In this document: in pieces, positions 11,478-24,776 of the stretch
Position numbering within the stretch: position 1 is the first letter of the stretch
How the letters are laid out: each line of letters opens with the position of its first letter
Assembly (NCBI GenBank): GCA_013399015.1
Contig: VWZX01002368.1
Location: forward strand, 217,093 to 281,092
Direction: 5' to 3'
DNA length: 64,000 nt
DNA from: Galbula dea
Lineage: Eukaryota; Chordata; Aves; Piciformes; Galbulidae
Program-made: the position numbers and the translations under genes
Notes under the pieces: model-generated
What the model saw: only the letters and a program-made list of their open reading frames with translations
Databases searched by the model: none
Told to the model about the DNA's origin: nothing

Positions 11478-13668
11478 CTGTAGATGCTTTCAAATGGCAA
11501 AAACAAAGGTGCATATAGCAGTAAATCTGGTTATTGTGATAGCTGAATGGCCCTAGATCAGGATCTGACTGTGCACTCTCTTCAACATGCAGAGCTAGTC
11601 TGGTAAGCCCCTGTTTAGTTACTGCCTGTTACAGGATTATCAGCTTTGAATCAAAGAAAATAATTTCAAATGTGTTAGGATTTAGAGTATATTGTTTCAT
11701 CTTCATCAGTTTCTAATGCAAGAATTGTTTTTTCCAATTTATGTGCAAATGGGCTTCCAAAATCTGTTGCTGTGAACAGAGATTTTGCCAGATTTTTTTT
11801 TCTTCATCAAATTACTCCTGTTCTGCTAATAACTGTCAAATCGCACCTCAAGTCAGCATTTTCTTGATTTATCTTGCCTGCAGTAGCTAACAGTAGCTCT
11901 CTGAGGTGTATCACTTGGCTGCTTTGCAAACAGGGTGCTCCTGAGATACTCAGCTGTGCATTTAGATTTTTTCAAAATGTTGCAGCAATTATATTTGATT
12001 TTTAGAAGAATTCATTGCTGACTCAAACTGGATGAATTTGTCAGAAATGTAGAGGGCTGAGCATGCATACTGCATTCATCATTCTGGGATGTCTGAAACA
12101 TATATTAGCTCTGCATTTTCAGTCTTTGGGGAAAAGAGAAAAACCCAACAAAATATTAGTCTGATCTTTCTGCTAAATCCTATCTTCTGCTCCATTTGCA
12201 CAAATCTACCCCTTTCCACGTTTCTGCAACAAAATACTTCACAGGGAAGAAGGTACTGGAGAGCCCTTTGTTTGGAGCTGGTTAGTAGCTCACATCATCT
12301 AAAGTTGTTAGTGCTGTTTTCTGGCCACCTCCTTTCTAAAACAGAAAGATGTTATTAATTAAAGAACATTTGCTGAGCTTGAGAGGATTTTTGTCCAATG
12401 CAGAAACTTTACCAGAATTCCCTGAAATACAATTTCTAAACCACTTTCTACATTCAAAGTAATTTATTTCTCTCAACCTACTATTTGGGGAAAACAATTA
12501 CAAGGAAAAAAAGCCTACTTGGCTACTAAACCTCTCCAAGCAAAACATATAGTAGCCCATCTTCACTTGTTAAAGAACTTACCATTTGAAAGATGATGTT
12601 TAATGTTACAAAAATATAGATGAATACCTGTCTTGGTGTGCTGTGTAGACTTGAACCAACAAGATTGATACATCCAAATTATAGCAGCTTTATTTAGTGT
12701 GAATGAGATGGTACTTACGTTTTTAGGTAAAAGAAATAAACAACTATTAATTTGGCAGAATTATTTATTTCTTGCTGCTGATATTTTCGGTGTATCTAAT
12801 CAGAGCACTCATGAATAGAAATGAAACAATTTAAATAGAGGCAGTGTACATCCTATGATCTTGTTTTCTCAAACTATTCTATAATGCAGTGAATAAATTT
12901 ATCTGTTCTACTCAAAAAGACTTCTGCAGAAATCATACACAGTGCTTTCACCTCTATTATTTAATACAGCTGTTTTATAACTCTTGGAAGATGGTTATTT
13001 CTGCTTCTGCTACAGGCATCTGGAAGAAATGTTCATTTTAGAGGAACAGAAGGGAAAATGCATTCTTAGAGTCTGAAAATTCAGATACATGCATCAAGAG
13101 CGCTTGACTGAAAGGTCTGCTAGAAAATGATGAAATGGTCTTATTCCACACCACTCCACAGCCCCTTGGATAGCAAGGTCCAGATTCACAGAAGGTTAAG
13201 TTAATGAGTGAAGAGGTTGGTCTGAATCAACACTAGAGCTCCTGGGAGGCCAAGGAGGAAATGCAGCTGAGCAGAGTGAGTGCTCATGAAATCATGTGGT
13301 GGCACTTGAATTTTACTCTGAATCATTGGATAAATTTGGGACACTGTTGGGGGGAGACAGGTTTTGGGTGGCCTCTCTTCTGAACAACTGTTGCCTGTCC
13401 ATCAGGCCTGTGGGGAAACTGATGGGCTTTGCAGAGGTCTGCATTCTCCTAGAGATGATGTGGTACAGAATGAGCACTTTGGGATGGTGGTGGCTGAGGG
13501 TGACAGCAATGAATTTTGCAGTCGTTGCTGATGGAGGGTGCTCTGTCATAAGTGAGCTAGGGAATCTGATCCCATGATGCTGTGGTCTGCAATAATTGAA
13601 AGGCCTTTTTAGTAAAATAATTTTCTATCTAAAATTCAAATGTTATTTTTTTAAAGAGTAGTTATCTT
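11478..13668. other. Non-coding stretch, nothing recognised
   Basis: AT-rich, CpG-poor sequence (about 3 CpG per kb), used here as the local background. No exon, repeat family or RNA gene was recognised. Confidence 0.55.
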
Positions 13669-13721
13669 GAGGTTTTTGGAAGCTGATTTTTTTTAGAGGT
13701 TTTTGGAAGCTGATTTTTTTA
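13669..13721 (+). repeat. Two-copy 27/26-bp tandem duplication
   Basis: The unit gaggtttttggaagctga plus a T run occurs twice back to back, at 13669-13695 and 13696-13721. The copies differ only in the length of the terminal T run (8 versus 7). Near identity indicates a recent slippage or duplication event. The T-rich end of the unit probably promoted it. Confidence 0.95.
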
Positions 13722-16700
13722 TCTTTATTTTATTTTTCCCCTGGGGAGGATTCTTTTACATACTGTAGGCTGAGTATTTTTTGTGGGGAGCTTTACTTGG
13801 TAACTAAGAATATAAATAGATCATACAGGTGAATCTAAACCAGTTGGAAACAAAAGAGGAAATTAAGGTGTCATCTTATTCTTCCTGCTGAAAGGATGCA
13901 AGCATCAGATGCCATCATTTTTGTTACAGTGCCTTTAGAAGCTGTGACTCCACTGTGTTCAGGCAGTTTTTTGTTAAGCAAAATCTCCTAAGCCAAACCC
14001 ACTATTGTAATAGGGTTTAGATTGAAAAAGTAAATTTGTAGGTATTGGGATGTAGGGTATGTAGGTAGAATATAAATGGTTGTTTCTCCTCACTAAAGCC
14101 CTTCAGGATAAGCCATGACATACATTTCACTTTTCCACTCTTTTTAACTCTCCTAATCCTTGGCAATGTGTTATGGACATTGCAAGTGAAACTGGCTGGG
14201 GCATCTATGATCTATCCTTTTTTTTCTTTTTTGCTCTTTTTTTTTTTTTTTGGTTCTCTTTCTTGCTTGAGGAATTTTAATCCCAGAATGAATTCTAGCA
14301 CTTACATACTCTTTTAAAAACCTTACTGGCAACCATCACCTCTTAATCTTTTTACATTTCTTGTGATTAGCAGTGCTTTCTAATCCTAACACCAGACCCA
14401 ACAGCAACTGTTAACTGCACTTCTTGTTTTACAGCTAAATCTAATCCTTCTAGCTGTCTGAGGCCAGCATTATATTTATCATTCTGAAATTACTAACTGT
14501 AAGATGTTGTGGCAGTTCTTGAGTTCTTGTTTGTTTGGGGGTTTTATTCTTCTTTCTCTTTCCTTGTCATGGATTGATAAATGCAATGATTAGTATAAAG
14601 TTATTATTTTTTATGTGTGGTCATTTCCAGAAAACAATGACAATAGGTGCTTTTCCTTCCTTTCTTTCTTCCTTTTTTAAAAATTTATTTATTCTTCTGG
14701 TCCAGGAGAAGCAATTTGCTTTCTACCTAAGTTTATGATTAGTAAGATGCGTAGGTGGAATATGTTTTAGTGGCTTTTTTTCCCCCCTCTTCTTTCCCTT
14801 CCCCCACACCTCTTAATATATCTGTTAGTAAGCTAATGCTATTAGGTTATGCAGACTGTTCAGTGTACAAGGAAAGATAAGACACACATCAAATCCTCAC
14901 AGTGCCCCAAAACATCTTTCCAGTCTGCCAAAGGCTCTGTGTGTGTTTGTCCATGAGGCAGCAACTGATTTTTCTATCCAGTCACTTAGCAAAGAAAGGC
15001 TGAAGAAATTGCTGTTAGATATTTACTAGTGTGGGTTTGCTTTTTTTTCCTCTCACCTGGAAAGGTGTGTGGGTGTTTACAGTCCCTACAGGGACTGCTC
15101 TGAATTTGCATTAGGAAAGGGGGAAGAGGAATGTTGAAGAACTGCAAACTTCTTCTTGTTGCTCCTTGATTTTTAATTTTATTTTTGTCCCCAAGGGAGG
15201 GACAGGGAAAGCTCTAGCCAGGAGCATGTGATGCCCCAGACAACCCTATCTGTTTGAATCCTAAAATAATTTTAAGGTGGATGTAAAGAATAATAAAGAG
15301 AAGTGAGGTGCAGAATAAGAAATAGCACTTTTCCTTAAGCACCATAGGTAATGGTCAATTGTGTCCTCTGCTGCTGGGGTCTTTCTATGGTCTGTTTTTC
15401 TCAGCTGTGATTTTCTTTACCCAACCAAGAGAAGACAAACTGTGTTACTGGCAATCCAAGCCTGAGAAAGAAGGTTTTAAAAGATTTTAAAAGAAGGTAG
15501 GAATTTTTTTAATGTATGTGTATTTATGTGTTGGTGTTTAAAGAGCAGTGGTCTTTGCTTTGTAAAGATCTCATGTCTGCAGATTTCTGCGTCTGAAAGC
15601 TCATCTGTTTTCTCTGTCAATGGACTAAGAAGAGATGGTACTTCTCCCTTTACACTTTGCCTTGTTATATCCTTACACCATGTCAACTCTGGCAAAAAGT
15701 ACTATGTATGTATTTAAAACAGAACAAAAATGCGAAGTGATGTATAGTTTGAGACAATCAAAATGTTAACTGTTTTTTTGCCCTTCTGACATTATTAAAT
15801 GTCATTTTATGTTGAGAATGAAGAGAGTCCAAAAGTTCAGGCATTGATATGTTGTTCCCTGAGCAGAGGTAAAAGCCTGGTTTCCTCTTCCAACCACCAG
15901 ATAATCTTGCTAATAATGGATTAAAATGGTTTAAGTAACTTTACATTTACATTACAGTCTCAAGTTACGTCTTGGGAGGTGTTGCTGCAAGCGCAGATTT
16001 AGTTGTGCAGAAAGGAGGAAAGCTTGAGGGTCGGGTCCTAAACTTTAGGGTCTTAATGCCTTTATTGCCATCTTCAGTGAGCACGTGGCTTGATGAGGAT
16101 ATATTGTGAATTAGGAAACTGTGAAGATTAAAAATTGGAGTGAACAATACATGAGAAGCATGGAGTAAATATACAGTGTAGGGGGAAAAAAAAAGTTGGT
16201 ACCCTGCATAAAACAAAGAAGCCTGAGGTGATACTTTCTGACTTGCTGCAGTGTCACTGACAGCCATGGAGACTTTAGAGCCTGAGTGCTGCAGTTGTTT
16301 TACACTGTTTACCTCCTTTTCTCCAACTGAATTTCCTAGAGAGATTTCCTGAGCCCTGTGTAACTGTTCCCTCCCCATTCTGTGCCTCTGTTTCCTGCAC
16401 AGCATCATGCCTATGTACAGTATAGAAAAATCGCTCTAGATTGTGGAGACAGAAAAAGGGAAACATTTATCAGGCATTTCTCGTGTTTCAGCAAAGAGAG
16501 GCTCTGTTCCTTTGAAGCCTTCTGACCTAAAGCTATTCTGAGAGTTGATTAATGTAAGAAGCTGGATCTTCCACCATCTCTTGCCTTCTGTTCCAATTTT
16601 GAGCTCCAACTACATAACACACATGGTGGGAGGCAAACAATCCCATTACCCTGCTCCTCCTTCAGTGTATATGCTGAAAACTTTTTTTTTCTGCTCTGTA

Positions 16701-18435
16701 TTGTAAAAATCAATATTCCAGTTGAAGAGAGGGAAGGAACAGTATTGCACGTTGATACCTAGGGATCTGCCATCTGTTAGGCATGAGATTGCTTTCTCTC
16801 TCCAATGGTTACAATCTTGGTCTTACATACTGCCTTGAAATTCTGAGTTTATATACATAAGACATGGGCTTTTACGTTTTATGATATGTTTCAAAGGGAC
16901 TGAATTGATCAAGGCTGCTGTCATGAAGAGTAGATGTTCACTCCCATAAAAATTGCTTGTGTAAGTAAATAGTGTTCTGGAAAGTGACAGTCCTAATCCC
17001 TTACATTGAATTTTATTCTGTAAATATATCTTCAGTAGTTTTTGAAGCTTGGAAACTGATAACCTTCAGGCTAGTGTGTACCTTAGAAACCTCTTCACCT
17101 CCCTCAAAACAGCATGAGCAGTGAAGCTGAAAGGGAAGATAGTGATTAAAAACTTAATACACATATGTGAAAAATGGGAAGAATCTAAGTTCAGAGACAC
17201 TAAGATTCAAGAATGAGAAATTTTAACACTGATACAGTTCTGAATCCCAGCAGAGATGCAATAATTATAGACATAGCAATATTTATCTGGAAGATCTTTC
17301 CTTACCAATCCCACTTGTTTATGCCAGCTCAGGTGTTTGACTGCAGGACTGAGGTGGCTCTGACCGTCAGCTCTGTGGGTCCTGCGAGTGGGATGATGAA
17401 TCGATATGCAAAGCATGTTTTGAAACCACTTGAAACCCAGGAACTCACTGTACCTGACCACAGCCTATTTCAAGGTCTGTCAGCTTTGAGGATTCAGTGA
17501 GCTAGCAGTGTCTCTTTTTGAACATGCTCATGAAAATAATTGTGTGAATGATTAATTTTAATTATTGCTGATGGAGGGCAGATCCTTGGCTGTGTGGATG
17601 AGGCTTTATTACGCTGTGTTGAAGAGTTGACTCACCTGGGAAGCTCTCAGACTTCTTATGGTATAATAGGTGTGCTCACAAAGAACACATCTGCAGGAGG
17701 CTCTTTTCCCATTGCATGTCATCACTTATGGTTGTGTAGCAGCTACAGCAGCTGACAATGGTGTCTCTGTGCATCAGTGCAGAAAGCACTTGAAACTGGG
17801 ATGAGGGAGTACCTGGAGATGAAGACAACCAATGGCTACTCCTATTGCTTTACAGTCTCTCTTCCACTTGTGTTCATCTAAACCAGAAATAAGTAGAGAG
17901 GATGAACACATAGATCTGAAAGGACTGTATTTCTCTTTTAGCTTTAAAATGTATTCCTTCTACCTTATTTGGCTACAGTTGTGCAGTAGTATTTTAATCT
18001 CTGTCAGCATTTAGAGTAGTTGTCCTCCAAAACAGTCATATTATGTTCAAGGCACCTCCTGTAAATCCTAGTCCAGGGAGAGTGGACTATTTTTTATGTT
18101 TGAGATGTGACTGAGACAAAGACTGATCAGAGGCTGCCATACTGAAATCTGTTTGGCTACCTAATTTCCTATCATTTGTGTGGTGTCTCAAAGGCTGCTG
18201 CTGCTGAAATAGGTCTGAGCCTCATCTTGGCTGTAACAGCTAGTTTTCTAGTCACTGACACATCTTTTCTCTCAGACATTAAACCAAGTGTCTTCATTCC
18301 AGTTTAGGAAGATTTATTTATTTCTAAGTTTGGAGTATGCATTTAGATACATAGATACCCAGGAGACAAGAGGAGGTCCATCAGGTAAGCTGTTGGCCTC
18401 AAACTCTGAAATTTGCAGGCGAGATCATGTGCTTG
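13722..18435. other. Non-coding stretch with pyrimidine tracts
   Basis: Contains T-rich tracts at about 14216-14253, a TTCC-rich tract at 14651-14680 and a T/C tract at 14776-14810. The longest open frame is 147 codons on the minus strand (15965-16408). It has no recognisable domain and is not in a splice-flanked context. Nothing else was recognised. Confidence 0.5.
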
Positions 18436-18492
18436 ACTTTATTCCTAGCTTTCCAGCTGGTTTACGGTTTTGACCTTGGTCAAATCGTTGGA
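18436..18492 (+). mobile_element. MIR-type SINE relic
   Basis: The segment attcctagctttccagctgg followed by ttttgaccttggtcaaatcg aligns with the MIR core region (unit order 'attcctggctctgccactg', 'tgtgaccttgggcaagtc'). Only about 57 bp are recognisable, and both ends fade into unique sequence. Identified by eye. Confidence 0.42.
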
Positions 18493-21400
18493 CCTTTTTT
18501 CATATGTTTTTGGTTTTCTGTTAAGAACATACATCCACTGGGCAGAGGCTGAATTTGCTTGTTTATTCCTTTTCTTTTTATATTCTTGCACAAGAAAAAC
18601 AGAAGGACTTGTAGTTGAGAGTGTGTAGATCAGAATTGAAATTGCATGCAAAAATATCTTCTCGTCATTAAAAAAAAAAGCACCTCCCTAATTTAGAAGT
18701 GTCTGCTTGTGGAATTATTTATTCTCAGCCAGTGAAAGTCAGTTTACTATTACTAGACTTTGAACTAAAAGAGCTTGCAGATCAGCAGCACTGATTTATG
18801 TCCCTGCAGAGCTTTAAGGAATATTCCTAATGCAAGAGTGGTTTTCAGAAAGTTTCCATAGAAGGCTTGCTGCTTCTGATTTGAGTGAAGCTCTGTAGAT
18901 AACTGAACTTTAAGCCCTGAGCTGCTTATATATTCCTTAAAATGGTATCATTTTGGGAGTGGAACCCAGACCACCTGAGCTTCAGACTGGTGTCTGGACC
19001 ATAAGTAATGGTGCCTCCAGTGCCTGGAGGGATGCTAAGTTGTCCTTGTAGCAAACTGTGGTGGTAAAGTTTCCTGCTTAAACTGATCATGGTCATGTTC
19101 TCAGCACCTAATTGGCTGGCAAAAGCTGGCACACTGAACAACACCCGAGTCTCATACCAGCCTGTGGAAATGATTAGGAGATGTCAGCTTTTTTTGATAG
19201 TTATCAAAGTAGGCTTCTTTTATCCTGTTTCTTTAGCTGTGTTTTCAGTTGAGATAAAATGTAATGATCATGGCAATCTGCCATGGTATTGTCTATACAG
19301 TTTCTTTTTGCCAGGTTATAATCATCTGGACTCTTTTTGAATTAAATTAGCTCTTAAACAATGAACCATATAAAACTGTATTGAGACTGTAATGCAACTG
19401 ATGCATTTTTTTTGAATGAACTGCTACAGGATTGTGTTTGGCTTGGAGGTTGATGGGGAGGGGAGTTGTCAGGCTTACAGGGGGAGACACATATCTTCAT
19501 ACTTCGCTTTTCTTGGACCAAAGTCTTTAAATTGGCAATTTGAACAGGAGAATGCTTTTTAATAGGCTACCTCTGTTTTTACTGTTTCTCAGAGGAAATA
19601 GAACATGGAAGAAAGTACTTTCATCTGAAGATTTTTTTCCTGTATTTCTATATACTAAATGAAGTTGGTTGCAACTGCGGTAATTGTTCAGATCATAACT
19701 GGTCAGTGGGAAATCTGCTTTTAATTACTGACTTCTTTGTGGTCATCTTTAATTTTTCTCAGCTTATGTATGTTTTTGTTTGGTCTTTTTTCATAGATCA
19801 GTACAGTTTTTGTCTTCTGCCTCCACCAATAACTACCTACCTGTCTGTTCTTGCATTTTGTCCATCAGCCTTTGCATATTTTATGCTTTTCTTTCTCCCT
19901 TCCTTTTTCCTTTCTTTAGAGTTAAAACAAAGATCAAAATACATGCTTACAGAATGTGAGATAAAATAAGAAACAAATTGCAGAAGAGGTAAAAGTTATG
20001 TGTACTGTCTAAGCATATAATTCCTTTCTGCCTCTCTTCAGGCTTTCCTGCTCTATGACATGACTTGTTGAATGACCTGTAGTTACACAAACATTGTTTT
20101 TTCTAGCATTGTGTGTGGACTAGGAGTTAAGTTAATGGTCTTTTCTAAAGCATAGACATAAAAGGTGTATTGTGATATTATTAGGCACACTTGTACAAGG
20201 GAAATATGTGTTCCTGCACAGTTTAAGCAGTCTTGCAGGTATCAGGAACACCATCTGAGTTATCAGAAAATCTGTAGAAAAAAATGTCCAGTAATCTACC
20301 TGCCTGTTTGTCAGGGTATGATGAAGATATAGAAGGATCTTCCCTCGTGAGTGGACTATGCTGATGCCCCAGCTGTTGATTTATTTTTGTCCATGTGCAT
20401 TTTATTATGTAAAGTACAGACCATAGAGGCAATATGGTTTATCCTAGCTGAAAGATTTTGCAAAAGAGTAGATTCCATTTTCTCTATAGCTCCAAGCTTA
20501 TAATGACATCAGTTACTCACACTTCAGCCAGATACCAAAAACCAGCAATGTAATTTCAGTGCAGAAACCAGAAGTCAGAGGATGACTCTTAATCATACTT
20601 GCTTGTCCCAGCAAGGATAGAAGTATTTTAAAGAAAATGTCAGCAAAGTACTGTGGTTTGCCTCCAAAAATACTTCTGTATGTGCCTCCCAGGTGGCAGC
20701 TTGTTCGCTATCATCATGACGGTGCCTCTTGAAGCTACATAATAGTCTCCAGGAGGTCATTCATGGAAAGGAAAAAGTACAAGGGACATGGAGGATGCAG
20801 CTATAGTGAGATCTAGCTTAGCTGGAAACAACACCCCTTTATTTTAGTGCTAGCTGCATGGCAGTGCCAAGGTTGTGCACTGGAGATGGTGTTGCATGAA
20901 TATAGAGAATGACAGCTTGAGTCTAAGACATAACATTTAGGGGTGATGGCAAAGACTTTCAGGCTTTGGTGCCATTATTTCCCTCCCAAATGGAGTTGGG
21001 GTGTGTGTATGGGTCATACCCATTGTGTGTGGGGTGCCCAGTGCTGAATAGCAAGAAGGGCAGCATCCCTGTGCTGCTGTCATGCTCGACCTTGACTACA
21101 TATCATCTGGTCAGTCCTTCCCAGATCTACTAATCACCTTCTTGGTCTTCCTGAAGGGACTCCTGAGTGGTACTTGGGATCAACAAGTAGTGGTGTGTTT
21201 CTTGCAGGAAACCTTGAGTAACCCTCAGAAGATGGTTACAAATCCTTTTTTTTTTTTTTTAAGGCTATTTTGACTAAATGGCCTGACCTGCCACACACAG
21301 TGCAGCTAGGTTGTCACTTTGTTGCTTTTGTTTGCAGAATAATCACTGGGGATTTGTGTCTGCGTGCACACACAGCAGTATCTTCTACTGCTCTCCCTAA

Positions 21401-21939
21401 TGACAACACTAACTGTACTGAGACGAAATGGAAAAAAACCCAAACAACAAACCCCTAAAACTCCCAAAAGAAGTAGAGAATCCATATTATATTTTTAACA
21501 AGGCTTATTTTTTAAAGGGCTTTCTTATTGTTTTTTGTTGTCTTTCACTACTTCAAATTAAGCATCACTTTTCTGTTATTGGAGGATTTTGCAGACTGCT
21601 AGGTTCATATTAACATGGTAGATTCATATTAATAGGGGAAATCTGCACTTTTGGTACAGTTCCTTTCTCTCTTTCTTTTGCTATTGTTTTAATTAATCTA
21701 CAACAGAGTCCAGCTACAACAGATAATTTGCCTCTTGTCAGGTCAGGTGAAGGTAGTTTGATGCAAAAGGCACTTTAACAGCATGTGGAAAAGCTTCTTT
21801 GCTAATTGGATTGCAATACATGTGTTACTGCCTACTTTAGCTCAACAGAGTCATTTTATTCTGATTCCCTGACTGTAAGTTTACACCTAGAATTTGTGAC
21901 ATTCAGTCTCTTTTGTAAGGAATAAATATTTTAATTGTC
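18493..21939. other. Non-coding stretch, nothing recognised
   Basis: Contains a homopolymer A run near 18669-18678 and a T13-type run at about 21249-21261. There is also a small ATGGGT/ACCCAT palindrome at 21009-21023 inside a TG-rich patch. No exon or repeat family was recognised. Confidence 0.5.
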
Positions 21940-22010
21940 AGAGACCCGTGGAACTGCTGAGGTTGGAAGGCACCTCATTCAGTCCAACCTGAGGCTGCCC
22001 TCAGTCTCCA
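21940..22010 (-). mobile_element. CR1 LINE 3'-end scrap, antisense
   Basis: The words gctgaggttggaaggcacct and cagtccaacct are the reverse complement of the CR1 3' UTR. Only about 70 bp are recognisable, the terminal 8-mer repeats are eroded, and the copy is old. The right boundary is uncertain. Confidence 0.7.
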
Positions 22011-22740
22011 CATGACCCGGTGCTTGCATTGTAGAGTAGTTGGGAAGATCCAGAATTCAGTGATCTTAATGGGAGAGTATTACTTATGCTTAAAAAACGT
22101 ACACCCTAGTTATTTAGTATGGTTAAATTCTGATTTACACACACTTATCCTCCTGCTGAGCTTAATGGAATTACATGTACTCTTCTGACTTAGAGCACCA
22201 TTTAGTCACTGTGTCTATACACCCTAAGTGTAGAGTGTCTTGATTGTAATGCAACTATTCATTTTCATTTTTCTTTTCCTTTCCCTTTCCCATCGCTAAT
22301 GCACTTTTCTACCCTGAAGGGAATTACATTTTCTACCTGTGAGCTCTGCTGCTGCAGCAAGTTGGAAAGCAGGATGCTAAAGGCATTCGTTGATACTTAC
22401 TGAGCATGTGTATGTTGCAGTCACAGAAGTAATTGCAGAGTCGTGCAGATATACTCAGTCCACCTTGGTATGTACAAATAATACCGCACCAGGTTGTTCA
22501 CAAGCTGATAATACTCTTGCCACAGACCGATGGGGTTCATAATAAGCCAGTGCACCCTGCTGCTGCTGCTTGAGCTAATTTATGGTGCTTATCTTTACCT
22601 TGTAACCATGTGAGAGTGTCCTTTACTCCTGCATGACATGCTTGTAGATGGGTTGATTTATTCTTTTTCTTAGGAAAAAGCCATTACTTAATATTTTGCA
22701 CTTCAAAAGCCTTCCCCTCAGAGGAACTTGTTCTTTGGTC
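22011..22740. other. Non-coding; short CT and CTG tracts
   Basis: Holds a pyrimidine tract at 22263-22290 and a (CTG)4 tract at 22557-22568. Nothing else was recognised. Confidence 0.5.
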
Positions 22741-23351
22741 AGACACGAGTAAAGTTAAGCAGCGACTGGTTCGCTGGGGAGCATGGGTGTTTCTGGCATG
22801 GATCTCATCACCTCCCTGCTGCAAGGGTCCTTGTGCAGAAAATTACATTCTTTCAAGAGAGCATTGTCCTGGTTTTTGACTTACCTTACTTAAGTCAACA
22901 GCACTTACGCACATGGGGGAAGTTGAGGAACACGTAGCCCATTCTTTGAATCATAACCACAGTACTGCAGTGTTGTCATGTGAAGGAAATGAGGAAAATA
23001 GATAATCGGGTTGGAATTATCCGGGAATTTAACTCCACAGGGATGCTGACTTACATGGCAGGTGGTATTTGGTTTTCTACTTCGAGTGCAAGAACGTACT
23101 TTTAGCAGCCCAATAATCTTGCAATGAAATAGTTTCCGTGTTGCCTTACTAAGGAAACGGTGATGCAAGATGCCATGAGAACCAGCTTTTGTCACCAGGA
23201 AGCAGTTAACGTTTCTTAAAAACTGCTCAGTGTGCAGGATTTTACAAGCTGGCAGACCTGGCAGCATCAGGGCAAACCAGGCTCTTTATGCAATGCAATG
23301 CACTCTTCAGGTGCTAGGCTGCGAGGACTCATAGCTGTTGTTCTAATTAAT

Positions 23352-23380
23352 GGTGCTGTTGTACGCGAATGTACAGCACC
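23352..23380. repeat. Inverted repeat, ~10-bp arms
   Basis: The left arm ggtgctgttgtac and right arm gtacagcacc are reverse complements apart from a 3-base insertion in the left arm. The central spacer is gcgaat. It could form a hairpin or act as a dimeric protein-binding site. It lies just after a TAATTA core in a CpG-retaining block. Confidence 0.8.
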
Positions 23381-23396
23381 ACTTCTTTTTGTCTCC

Positions 23397-23409
23397 TGCG
23401 AAATTCGCA
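23397..23409. repeat. Perfect 6-bp inverted repeat, 1-bp spacer
   Basis: TGCGAA and TTCGCA are separated by one A. Two CpGs are held symmetrically in the arms, an arrangement typical of dimeric transcription-factor sites. It lies 17 bp after the neighbouring larger inverted repeat. Confidence 0.8.
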
Positions 23410-23659
23410 GCTCATGTGTGGTGAATTGTTTTGACAGCTGGTTTTCCATTACTAGTGGGGAGAATAGCGAAGAGTTATCGTCTAGACCTACTTGCAGAAC
23501 TATTATGGCAAAAAGAATAATCTTACAGGAGAAGTTCCTATTTCCAGGACCTATTTGTACATTCTGACGCCTCTCCGTATAATAGGATTACACATTTCTT
23601 ATCGCAACTGCAAACTGGATGTGTGCCAGCCATAAACTGCACAGCGTAACAATATGACT

Positions 23660-24776
23660 GCAAGTGGGGTTTTTTTTCCTTTCTCTCCTTTTTCTCTACA
23701 TTTCTTCTTACTCTGGGTTAAGGGGGGAAAAAAACCCATCATCATATTAGTGTAGGATGAATCACAGAGCATCACTTAAAACATCACTACAACCTGATAT
23801 ATAGAAGCAAACTCACTTGACCATTGGAAACAAATTGCAGACAAGAAGTGTGCCTTAGGAGAAAAAGATGTTTGAAGTGTTTCCTTAATGCATACATTTG
23901 AATCTGGGGGAGAATTAAGATTCTGTCGCTTTGAGGGAATCTTCATCTATTCATATGGTAAACGTAGGAGTGACACCTATAGTTGAATGATTATGGACAG
24001 GCAGGCACTGCATTTCCTTACTGCTTTACTTAACATGTGGGTTTGATTTACATAGTATTCTGGCAGTAATTCAGCCTGTAGTGCAATATATTGAACAGAT
24101 AAAATAATTTTGGCCTGAGGTAGCTTTAAGCTAAGTAAATGCTGGAGGGGGAAATCTAACCATGTGGTGACTACTTTTAAATAGGTTTAAAAAAGAAAGA
24201 GGGAGAGGGGAGAAGCCCACCTTCCTTAAAAAAATAAATAAAAATCATAATACACAGAATCAGAAGTGGAAGTCTTTTATGGTTCCTACTGCTAAATGTT
24301 GCTTTAGCCATCTGCAGAGAAATGTGCTTTCCTGGAGTCTGGCCAGCCTTCAGCATAGTTTTGCAAGGAGAAGACGACCCGGTTTGCCCTTCCTCAGTGT
24401 CTGTACCAAGCACATTCTCTATAGCTATTTTGGGAATTTTAAACTTTGGTCTGGGAAAGTGCAGTACATCTGCTGGGATGAGCTGCAGCAGCCATTTCAA
24501 AGGTTCAGCCTTTGTTGAAGATGGGCTGAACTATGAATGAACGTGGCAATGTCAAATGGCATTTGGGATCTACTCTACATCTCAAGGATACAAAAATAAA
24601 AGTGTTGGTCACTTGCTACCCTCTATTTGTGAAATACCTTCTTGAGAGAGGAGAGTTTGTCATCTTTCTTCTGCTGTTTGGACTAGCTTGCAAATTTAGG
24701 GTGGAAGAATAGTTTTGAGTAGTTTTGTTCCTCAGTCCCAATTTTGGAAGGAGAAAGCTTTACTCGCTGGGTTATG
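23660..24776. other. Non-coding stretch, nothing recognised
   Basis: Contains short T-rich and G/A-rich tracts (23669-23675, 23720-23735). The open frames of about 70-110 codons at 24177-24540 overlap one another on both strands and have no family signature. Confidence 0.5.

Larger units (their letters stand above)
22746..23647. other. CpG-retaining block with inverted repeats
   Basis: About 23 CpGs occur in 902 bp, roughly 25 per kb and several-fold above the local background. The block contains a TAATTAATGG homeodomain-type site (23345-23354), a duplicated ATGCA motif (23289-23300) and an E-box CAGCTG (23437-23442). It also contains two inverted repeats, at 23352-23380 and 23397-23409. No repeat family was recognised. 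Overlapping open frames of up to 120 codons run on both strands without any protein signature. I read it as a candidate conserved regulatory element, not an exon. This is an inference. Confidence 0.38.

Noticed and set aside
15965..16408. 147-codon minus-strand open frame
   Set aside because: No domain, and no acceptor/donor pair in a sensible position. A 63-codon frame overlaps it in another register.
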